Virus record (IMG/VR): IMGVR_UViG_3300017771_000169
Location: 1 to 20,080 of that record
DNA: 20,080 bases
Source of the DNA: a virus
Direction: 5' to 3' (one strand)
Shown: positions 1-4,789 of the stretch, one piece after another
How positions within the stretch are numbered: position 1 is the stretch's first letter
Layout: each line of letters starts with the position of its first letter
The notes under the pieces: generated by a model
What the model saw: the letters and a program-made list of their open reading frames with translations, nothing else
Database searches by the model: none
Told to the model about the DNA's origin: nothing
Program-made: the position numbers and the translations under genes

Positions 1-60
1 AAAGAGTTGAACGTTCAATATTGGATCGCACTCGAAAAAACATCTACCTTCGGAGGTTAA
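1..60 (+). CDS. 45: Sliding clamp gp45, C-terminal end only
   Basis: An open frame runs from the window edge to TAA at 58-60 and gives about 19 residues containing YWIALE and ending TSTFGG. T4 gp45 ends in a comparable VVALEADST-type tail, and the gene lies just upstream of gp44, as clamp does in T4-like genomes. The clamp is a trimeric ring that tethers gp43 polymerase to DNA and activates late transcription. Only the last strand and tail are visible, so the call rests mainly on position. The ribosome binding site of the next gene (GGAGG, 52-56) lies inside these last codons, which implies coupled translation. Confidence 0.7.
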   Translation, partial: KELNVQYWIALEKTSTFGG

Positions 61-67
61 TTATAAG

Positions 68-292
68 ATGGCAAATAAAGAACAAGTAGATCAACTTATG
101 GATCTAGGTAATAAAGTCGCACGCAGTACTATTGCAGTCGTTGATGCAATTACACAGCGTGGAGGTTTTAAAGGTGAAGAGTTGTCTACTATTGGCACTC
201 TTCGCGATCAAGCAGTTCAAATGGTACAAGCTGTAGAAACAATGCAAGCTGATGCAGAATTTGAAGATGATGAAGAAGAGGAAGCAGCATAA
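68..292 (+). CDS. Small acidic-tailed protein between gp45 and gp44
   Basis: This 74-residue protein has no function I recognise. The N-terminal 55 residues look helical, with a central GGFKGEEL segment followed by LRDQAVQMV. The end is a run of acidic residues (EFEDDEEEEAA). GGAGG at 52-56 precedes the ATG, so the start is well supported. Acidic tails occur in phage proteins that bind replication partners or mimic DNA, for example single-stranded DNA binding proteins, but that link is only an inference here. Its place between clamp and clamp loader suggests a replication or transcription accessory role. It is followed by a promoter at 296-324, so gp45 and this gene probably form the end of one transcription unit. 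Confidence 0.75.
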   Translation: MANKEQVDQLMDLGNKVARSTIAVVDAITQRGGFKGEELSTIGTLRDQAVQMVQAVETMQADAEFEDDEEEEAA

Positions 293-295
293 ACA

Positions 296-324
296 TTTAC
301 ATTTGGCTTAATTTGTGGTATAAT
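296..324 (+). promoter_or_regulatory. Early-type promoter upstream of gp44
   Basis: TTTACA at 296-301, a 17-bp spacer, and TATAAT at 319-324 preceded by TGTGG (extended -10). Transcription should begin near 331, giving a leader of about 20 nt with a GGAG ribosome site before the gp44 ATG at 351. Identical architecture recurs elsewhere in the window. Confidence 0.8.
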
Positions 325-350
325 TATTTTTTGTTATGGAGCTTTTGTAA

Positions 351-1292
351 ATGTCTAATGACTTCCTTTGGGTCGAGAAATATCGTCCCTCTAAAATAGA
401 AGACTGTATTCTTCCTACTAATTTAAAGAATACATTTCTCAAGATTGTAGAATCTGGTGAATTGCCTAATATGCTTTTCACTGGTTCTGCAGGTCTTGGT
501 AAAACAACTGTTGCTCGTGCACTATGTAATGAACTTGATCTCGATCATATCCTCATTAATGGTTCAGAAGAAGGTAATATTGATACTCTTCGTACGAAGA
601 TCAAGCAATTCGCGAGCACTGTTTCATTGCAGGGTGGCTACAAAGTAGTCATCCTCGATGAGGCAGATTACCTTAATCCTCAATCGGCACAACCAGCTCT
701 TCGTGGATTTATCGAAGAATTTTCTAATAACTGTCGATTTATTCTTACATGCAACTTTAAGAATAGAATCATTGAACCTCTTCATTCTCGTTGTGGTGTA
801 TATGAATTCAACACATCTAAAAAAGATATGGTTCAATTGTGTGGTCAATTCATGGATCGCGCTGCTAATATTCTGTATAAAGAAGAAGTATCATTTGATA
901 GTAAAGTTCTTGCCGAACTAATTATGAAATATACTCCAGATTGGCGTAGAGTTCTTAATGAATTGCAAAGATGTGGAATTGCCAACGGTCGTATTGACTC
1001 AGAAGTTCTAGCAAATGTTTCTGATGCAAACTACGATGCACTTTTTCTTCACTTGAAAAATAAAGATTTCAAGAAGATGAGATCGTGGGTAGTAAATAAT
1101 ATAGATACAGATGCTGCAGCAATATTTAGAGCAATTTATGATAGAATGTCTGATAAGGTATCATCTCAATCGATACCACAACTAGTGTTAATTCTTGCAG
1201 ATTATCAATACAAGAATGCATTTGTTGCAGATCACGAACTAAATATAGTTGCATGTTTAACAGAGGTAATGGCTAATGTACAATTCGATTAA
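351..1292 (+). CDS. 44: Clamp loader large subunit gp44 (AAA+ ATPase)
   Basis: gp44 is the ATPase subunit of the T4-type clamp loader, which opens the gp45 ring and places it on primer-template DNA. The 313-residue product is close to T4 gp44 in length. It shows the N-terminal WVEKYRP motif of clamp loaders, Walker A GSAGLGKT at about 45-52, Walker B LDEAD at 102-106, and the SRC box near 146-148, which carries the arginine finger acting in trans. The C-terminal third is the helical collar. It overlaps the glutaredoxin gene by 17 nt. Unlike in T4, gp62 does not follow directly: two small genes separate them. Confidence 0.96.
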   Translation: MSNDFLWVEKYRPSKIEDCILPTNLKNTFLKIVESGELPNMLFTGSAGLGKTTVARALCNELDLDHILINGSEEGNIDTLRTKIKQFASTVSLQGGYKVVILDEADYLNPQSAQPALRGFIEEFSNNCRFILTCNFKNRIIEPLHSRCGVYEFNTSKKDMVQLCGQFMDRAANILYKEEVSFDSKVLAELIMKYTPDWRRVLNELQRCGIANGRIDSEVLANVSDANYDALFLHLKNKDFKKMRSWVVNNIDTDAAAIFRAIYDRMSDKVSSQSIPQLVLILADYQYKNAFVADHELNIVACLTEVMANVQFD

Positions 1293-1563
1293 ACTAAATC
1301 TTTATACTCAAGATGATTGTCCTTATTGTTTTGTTATGAAACAAAAATTGACAGAATGGGGATATGATTTTAATGAGATCAATATTAGCTATGATCTTGA
1401 TAAGAAAAAATTCTTAAAAGAAGAAGGCCATAGAACTGTACCTCAGGTATATTGGAATAAAATACACCTAAATAAAGTAAACACCGAAGACTTTACTAAA
1501 GAAGTTTTAGAAGCCGAAATCGATTATGAGAAGTATCAAGGTGGAGTAGAGAACTTTGCTTAA
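1276..1563 (+). CDS. Glutaredoxin
   Basis: A small thiol-disulfide oxidoreductase of the thioredoxin fold, expected to reduce ribonucleotide reductase or other proteins with electrons from glutathione. The 95-residue product has the classic CPYC active site at 15-18 after a beta strand (KLNLYTQDD), and the cis-proline TVP motif at 54-56. The usual GG motif for glutathione binding is not obvious, and the C-terminal part is divergent. The ATG at 1276 lies inside the gp44 end, preceded by AGAGG. T4 and marine relatives often carry glutaredoxins with nucleotide metabolism genes; here it is embedded between the clamp loader subunit genes. Confidence 0.9.
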   Translation: MYNSIKLNLYTQDDCPYCFVMKQKLTEWGYDFNEINISYDLDKKKFLKEEGHRTVPQVYWNKIHLNKVNTEDFTKEVLEAEIDYEKYQGGVENFA

Positions 1564-1759
1564 ATGGTTACTTGACGGTGACGATAATTTGCAATATGAT
1601 CCAGTAACTCGTAAAAGAGATCTTACTACACTATTATTTACATTCATATTTAGCTTTGCGCTTTCTTTTGTGTGTGATTTTACAGGTGTGTTACTCGGCG
1701 GTTTAATCGTGTATATAGGTTTTAATTGGCTACAGCGCCATGAAAGTAATATAAAATGA
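1556..1759 (+). CDS. Small membrane protein
   Basis: A 67-residue protein of unknown function. A charged N-terminus (WLLDGDDNLQYDPVTRKRD) is followed by a strongly hydrophobic stretch at about 25-57 that could be one long or two short membrane segments (LLFTFIFSFALSF, then FTGVLLGGLIVYIGF), and a short polar tail. The start appears to be TTG at 1556, with GGTGGAG at 1540-1546 as ribosome site; the nearby ATG at 1564 is in another frame. The gene overlaps the glutaredoxin end by 8 nt and ends in an ATGA overlap with gp62, so it is part of a tightly coupled run. A hydrophobic protein encoded within a clamp loader operon is unusual. Confidence 0.75.
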   Translation: MLKWLLDGDDNLQYDPVTRKRDLTTLLFTFIFSFALSFVCDFTGVLLGGLIVYIGFNWLQRHESNIK

Positions 1760-2133
1760 ATCCATTTGAATATCTAAAAGCAATTAATGATACCAAAAAA
1801 GATATTATGGTTGATGATATTGCAGAAAAAGGATATAATGCATATATGGTTAATCGAGGCTTATCATACTTTAATGATACGGTTGTCATTGCCAATGAGA
1901 TGAATAAGTATCATCATATCGATAATCGTTTACAATTTGATTTTTATATAAATATAGTACGTAAACGGAAAAGGTTTTCTAAATGGTTAAAACCTGAAAC
2001 CGTCAGTGACGTGGAAGTAGTTAAGGAATATTATGGCTATAGTAATGATAAATCCCGCCAGGCCTTATCCCTTCTCACATCAGATCAAATTAATGAATTG
2101 AGAAAAAAGGTTTATAAAGGTGGAAGAAAATAA
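1756..2133 (+). CDS. 62: Clamp loader small subunit gp62
   Basis: gp62 is the non-ATPase subunit that completes the gp44(4)-gp62(1) clamp loader. The 125-residue product is shorter than T4 gp62 (about 187) but has the conserved block with VNRGLSYFNDTV, ANEMN and KRFSKWLK seen in T4-superfamily gp62 proteins. The C-terminal part is helical and basic. Its ATG overlaps the TGA of the membrane protein gene (ATGA at 1756-1759), and RegA starts 14 nt before its stop, so translation of all three is likely coupled. The function is inferred from motif likeness and from the order 44-62-regA. Confidence 0.88.
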   Translation: MNPFEYLKAINDTKKDIMVDDIAEKGYNAYMVNRGLSYFNDTVVIANEMNKYHHIDNRLQFDFYINIVRKRKRFSKWLKPETVSDVEVVKEYYGYSNDKSRQALSLLTSDQINELRKKVYKGGRK

Positions 2134-2530
2134 ATTAGTTGAGTGGACACCTGCCTCAATGCTTGAGGTAACTCTAAACGAACCAGATGATTTTCTGAAG
2201 GTTAGAGAAACACTCACACGTATTGGTGTCGCATCCCGTAAAGATCAAAAACTGTATCAGTCTTGTCATATTTTACATAAACAAGGCAGATATTTTATTG
2301 TTCATTTTAAAGAGTTATTTCTATTAGATGGTAAAAAATCTAATTTAGAAGAAAACGATATTGCACGTCGTAATACTATTGCTACATTGATGAGTGATTG
2401 GGGTTTAATTACAATTGATTCAGGTACAAAAACAGAACCAATTGCACCTATGAGACAAATTAAAATTATCCCTTATAGAGAGAAAAACTCGTGGGAGTTA
2501 TGTCCAAAATATAATATTGGAAATAAGTAA
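2120..2530 (+). CDS. regA: Translational repressor RegA
   Basis: RegA binds initiation regions of phage mRNAs, including those of replication genes, and represses their translation. Beginning at residue 14 (MLEVTL) the protein follows T4 RegA closely: DDFLKVRETLTRIG, LYQSCHILHK, YFIVHFKE, DWGLI and the C-terminal LCPKYNIGN. The start drawn here is GTG at 2120, preceded by AAAAAAGG, which adds 13 residues relative to T4; ATG at 2159 gives a product of T4 length and is a real alternative. It lies between gp62 and a 2OG oxygenase-like gene, whereas in T4 gp43 comes next; here gp43 begins about 2.3 kb further on. Confidence 0.95.
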   Translation: MEENKLVEWTPASMLEVTLNEPDDFLKVRETLTRIGVASRKDQKLYQSCHILHKQGRYFIVHFKELFLLDGKKSNLEENDIARRNTIATLMSDWGLITIDSGTKTEPIAPMRQIKIIPYREKNSWELCPKYNIGNK

Positions 2531-3051
2531 TGAATAATTTAATATATCATGTCGATTTTGATTTTGATATAGAAGCTCTAAAAAAAGAATGTGAAGATTT
2601 ACATAAGAAAAACCTACACAACAACACTTGGGAATATAGCGAGTATGGTCAAAATCATTTAGATGTAGAATCTTTTTCAATAGTACAAGAAAACTGGGGA
2701 CATATGCCAGTAGGTAGAAGAGAAAGAAAAAGATTTCTGCAGCATTTTGATTTATGGGAAGATGATTACGAAATTACTAATAGCAAATACCTAAAATTAC
2801 ATGCTAATACTATGTTATTGCCACATGTGGATGGCCATCCCTGTTCATTAAATATTATATTGAGCGAAGATCCTGGTCCTATAAATTTTTATGGTAAAGA
2901 TTATCAGTATAAGTCAGCTTTAGTAAATATATCAGAAAAACATGGTGTTAATAATATGGGTCAATCAGATAGATTGATGTGGAAAATATCTTTTTATAAA
3001 AATACGTTCGAGGAAATAAAAAATACTATATATAATTATGTACGCCGATAA
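2530..3051 (+). CDS. 2OG-Fe(II) oxygenase-like protein
   Basis: The 173-residue protein resembles the small 2-oxoglutarate/Fe(II) dioxygenase-fold proteins (aspartyl/asparaginyl hydroxylase-like) common in marine T4-like phages. The candidate iron ligands are H99 and D101 in LLPHVDGH and H138 in SEKHGV, with R148 ten residues later as the candidate 2-oxoglutarate anchor; this HxD...H...R spacing is typical of the double-stranded beta-helix. The 60 N-terminal residues are not recognisable. ATG at 2530 overlaps the RegA stop (TAATG). The substrate is unknown: protein, small molecule or nucleic acid are all possible. Since a DNA modification island lies downstream, oxidation of a modified base is conceivable but not shown. 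Confidence 0.72.
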   Translation: MNNLIYHVDFDFDIEALKKECEDLHKKNLHNNTWEYSEYGQNHLDVESFSIVQENWGHMPVGRRERKRFLQHFDLWEDDYEITNSKYLKLHANTMLLPHVDGHPCSLNIILSEDPGPINFYGKDYQYKSALVNISEKHGVNNMGQSDRLMWKISFYKNTFEEIKNTIYNYVRR

Positions 3052-3087
3052 TCGGGTACAATCAACTGTCCATAAACGGAGGTTAAC

Positions 3088-3555
3088 ATGACAGGAACTT
3101 ATGCACTGCCTAGACAGGCATTCATTGGGTTTGATCGGATTTTTGATCAGCTCGAAAATATCCACAGCCAAGCTAAGGATACGTATCCACCACATAACGT
3201 GGTACGTGAAGACGAGTTTCAATATATCGTCGAATTAGCAGTTGCTGGATTTACCGAAAAAGATGTTACAATTGAAGTGAAAGATCATATCTTGACTGTA
3301 ACTGCTCAACGTGAGCAGCGTAGAGAACAAGAGAAGTATCTTCATAAAGGTATCTCTGCTCGGAAGTTCAAAAAGTCGTTTCGTCTCTCAGAATACACTG
3401 AGGTACGTGGAGCTGAAATGAAGGATGGCATACTTGCGATTGGCCTCGAAGTAGTCCTTCCTGAAGAGAAGCGTCCCCAAATGATAACAATTAATAGTCA
3501 TAAGGGGAAAACTAATGACAGCAATAGTACTAAAAAACTTTTCAGTAGCGCGTGA
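3088..3555 (+). CDS. Small heat-shock protein (Hsp20/IbpA type)
   Basis: A chaperone of the alpha-crystallin family, which holds unfolding proteins in oligomers. The 155-residue product has a short N-terminal arm starting FIGFDRIFD, an alpha-crystallin domain at about 36-130 (YIVELAVAGF, VKDHILTVTA, FRLSEYTEV, MKDGILAIGL, then PEEKRP) and a short polar tail with an I-x-I-like ITI. A strong ribosome site, CGGAGG at 3077-3082, lies 5 nt before the ATG. Host-like Hsp20 genes are common in cyanophages and other marine T4-like phages. The next gene starts 41 nt before its stop codon. Confidence 0.95.
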   Translation: MTGTYALPRQAFIGFDRIFDQLENIHSQAKDTYPPHNVVREDEFQYIVELAVAGFTEKDVTIEVKDHILTVTAQREQRREQEKYLHKGISARKFKKSFRLSEYTEVRGAEMKDGILAIGLEVVLPEEKRPQMITINSHKGKTNDSNSTKKLFSSA

Positions 3556-3745
3556 AGTATTTGTAAATAAAATCTTCATGTTCATTGTAGGTCTTTTTAC
3601 TTCAATCGGTAAGTCGATTCAAGTTTCAAGACAGATCGAAGCTAATCGGCAAATTGCCAAACATTTATTGCAGGAATATCCTGAGCATACATATGAATCT
3701 TTGGTAGCAGAACTTAATCATAAAACAATTCAGAAGGAAATGTAA
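3515..3745 (+). CDS. Small protein with N-terminal hydrophobic segment
   Basis: This 76-residue protein is not recognised. An N-terminal hydrophobic stretch (FVNKIFMFIVGLFTSIG, about 16-32) could be a membrane anchor or amphipathic helix. It is followed by a basic/polar helix with RQIEANRQIAKHL and a tail with EYPEHTYESLVAELN. The start is supported by AGGGGA ahead of ATG 3515, although this places the first 41 nt inside the Hsp20 gene in another frame. It is the first of a run of small genes (3515-4278) joined by TAATG overlaps, probably translated together. It may be a host-takeover protein, but nothing in the sequence identifies a target. Confidence 0.7.
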   Translation: MTAIVLKNFSVAREVFVNKIFMFIVGLFTSIGKSIQVSRQIEANRQIAKHLLQEYPEHTYESLVAELNHKTIQKEM

Positions 3746-3879
3746 TGATTAAATTGTTCAAAACGCTGATGAAAAAAATGTCGCAAGATCCAGTAGAAAG
3801 GTATCTCGCCGAATCAGAAGATCTAATAGACTTAGAAAACCGTATGAAAGCTTTACGGCATAAGGGTATTTGGATCTAA
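3745..3879 (+). CDS. 44-residue protein resembling DUF3563
   Basis: ATG at 3745 overlaps the previous stop (TAATG) and the frame runs to TAA at 3877-3879. A basic N-terminus (MIKLFKTLMKKM) precedes DPVERYLAESEDLIDLENRM and then KALRHKGIWI. The YLAxSxDLxDLExRM pattern resembles the short DUF3563 proteins of proteobacteria, whose function is unknown. If right, this is a host-derived gene and hints at a proteobacterial host. The evidence is one short motif together with the coupled position. Confidence 0.6.
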   Translation: MIKLFKTLMKKMSQDPVERYLAESEDLIDLENRMKALRHKGIWI

Positions 3880-3920
3880 TGTGGCCATATACTGAAGAAG
3901 AAAATAAAAAGCTAAGCTAA
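3879..3920 (+). CDS. Possible 13-residue peptide
   Basis: ATG at 3879 overlaps the preceding TAA (TAATG) and the frame codes for MWPYTEEENKKLS before TAA at 3918-3920. The WPYTEEE pattern reminds me of very short proteins found in proteobacteria, but this is memory of a pattern, not a verified match. The coupled start is the same arrangement as for its neighbours. It could equally be a chance short frame. Confidence 0.3.
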   Translation: MWPYTEEENKKLS

Positions 3921-3937
3921 AAAATAGGGAGAATAGT

Positions 3938-4093
3938 ATGCAAAGTGCACCACGTTACTGTAAAAACTGCGGTCATAGGTGTCATTGCTATTCTCCCGAT
4001 TGTGAAGAATGTGTAAACGATGTGTGCACTACGTGTGACTGTAATAAGCCGAATATAAGAGATATTCCAGATTCATTTATAGGAGAAAATTAA
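3938..4093 (+). CDS. Cysteine-rich mini-protein, probably zinc-binding
   Basis: A 51-residue frame from ATG 3938 to TAA 4091-4093, with AGGGAG (about 3926-3931) ahead and a TAATG overlap with the next gene. It contains ten cysteines in the first 35 residues: CKNC at 8-11, CHC at 15-17, C22 and C25, then C30, C33 and C35, with two histidines among them. The spacing suggests one or two zinc-ribbon or treble-clef-like knuckles. Such small zinc proteins in phages can act on host RNA polymerase or nucleases, but no specific function can be assigned. Confidence 0.7.
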   Translation: MQSAPRYCKNCGHRCHCYSPDCEECVNDVCTTCDCNKPNIRDIPDSFIGEN

Positions 4094-4278
4094 TGAGCGA
4101 TTTTCATCCAGATCCAGACAAACGTCCATGGGTTTATGACTGCTCCGGAAATAAAGTAGCTCGCCTACCCACAGGCGAGCCTGATTACACAAAAATATAT
4201 AAAGAAAATTATGAAAAAAGCAAACGTGGTACCGCATCTATCGATAGCCAGTTGCCATATTACGTAGACTTGCCATAG
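4093..4278 (+). CDS. Small hypothetical protein
   Basis: A 61-residue soluble protein without recognised domain. It is polar and rich in Asp, Lys, Pro and Tyr (for example DPDKRPWVYD, and YYVDLP at the end), with no membrane segment. GGAG at 4081-4084 and a TAATG overlap with the cysteine-rich gene support the start. A GC-rich inverted repeat at 4159-4180 lies within it. It ends 9 nt before the lysozyme gene, with GGAGAG between, so it is likely co-transcribed with lysozyme. Confidence 0.65.
   Translation: MSDFHPDPDKRPWVYDCSGNKVARLPTGEPDYTKIYKENYEKSKRGTASIDSQLPYYVDLP
4159..4180 (+). repeat. Inverted repeat, 8-bp GC-rich stem with 6-nt loop
   Basis: GCTCGCCT (4159-4166) pairs perfectly with AGGCGAGC (4173-4180) around ACCCAC. 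It lies inside a small coding region, about 110 nt before the lysozyme start, and has no T-run after it, so it is not a standard terminator. It could be an mRNA stability or processing hairpin. Confidence 0.6.
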
Positions 4279-4287
4279 GAGAGAATA

Positions 4288-4734
4288 ATGAATATTGACG
4301 AACTAAGAGAACAACTAAAAATCGATGAGGGAGTTAAATATGAAATCTATCTCGATCATCTCGACCTTCCTACTTTTGGCATTGGTCATTTGGTTAGGGA
4401 CGACGATCCAGAATGGGGTGAACCCGTCGGAACGGAAATCTCAGAAGAACGAGTCAACGAGTGTTTCGACCGAGACGTCGAAATCGTATTGTCTGACTGT
4501 GAAACCCTCTATCCAGATTATTACGACTTGCCAGAAGAAGTCCAACAAATTATAGCCAATATGATGTTCAATATGGGTAGACCTCGTCTTTCAAAATTTA
4601 AAGGAATGAAACGTGGTGTAGATGCTCAAGATTGGAATGCAGCTGCAGATGAAATGGTTGATAGCGCATGGTATCGTCAGGTTACAAACCGTGCAGATAG
4701 GCTTGTAGAAAGAATGCGTGCTGTTGCTAATTAA
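4288..4734 (+). CDS. e: T4-type lysozyme (endolysin)
   Basis: A glycoside hydrolase family 24 muramidase that cuts the N-acetylmuramic acid to N-acetylglucosamine bond of peptidoglycan at lysis. The 148-residue product (T4 gpe has 164) aligns with T4 lysozyme: MNIDELREQL, then the catalytic triad E14 in IDEG, D23 in YLDHLD and T29 in PTFGIGH. Later come NMMFNMG and the SAWYRQVTNRADR block, matching T4 SRWYNQTPNRAKR. There is no signal peptide, so it should need a holin. GGAGAG lies just before the ATG. Lysozyme lying directly before gp43 is unlike T4. A second frame with a membrane segment is nested near its start. Confidence 0.96.
   Translation: MNIDELREQLKIDEGVKYEIYLDHLDLPTFGIGHLVRDDDPEWGEPVGTEISEERVNECFDRDVEIVLSDCETLYPDYYDLPEEVQQIIANMMFNMGRPRLSKFKGMKRGVDAQDWNAAADEMVDSAWYRQVTNRADRLVERMRAVAN
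4340..4555 (+). CDS. Nested out-of-frame ORF with N-terminal membrane segment (tentative)
   Basis: Inside the lysozyme gene, AGGGAG at 4328-4333 is followed 6 nt later by ATG 4340, opening a 71-residue frame. It begins MKSISIIS followed by a hydrophobic run ending in VIWLG (about 3-20), and continues as a polar, Ser/Thr/Lys-rich tail. The layout, a membrane anchor plus soluble tail nested in a lysis gene, recalls nested spanin or antiholin genes of other phages. However, the lysozyme frame here encodes conserved active-site residues, so the second frame may be a by-product of that. No family is recognised. Confidence 0.25.
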   Translation: MKSISIISTFLLLALVIWLGTTIQNGVNPSERKSQKNESTSVSTETSKSYCLTVKPSIQIITTCQKKSNKL

Positions 4735-4738
4735 ACTA

Positions 4739-4767
4739 TGTACATCCTTATGATTCTGTGGTATAAT
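4739..4767 (+). promoter_or_regulatory. Early-type promoter upstream of gp43
   Basis: TGTACA at 4739-4744, a 17-bp spacer and TATAAT at 4762-4767 preceded by TGTGG. The start of transcription near 4774 leaves about 16 nt of leader carrying TTTGGAGG before ATG 4790. Confidence 0.8.
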
Positions 4768-4789
4768 ACTACTATTATTTGGAGGTTGT

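Noticed and set aside
2965-3222. Minus-strand frames such as 2965-3222, 7360-7632, 7697-8026 and 16264-16587
   Set aside because: Each lies opposite a well-supported + strand gene, lacks a good ribosome site and has no recognisable domain.
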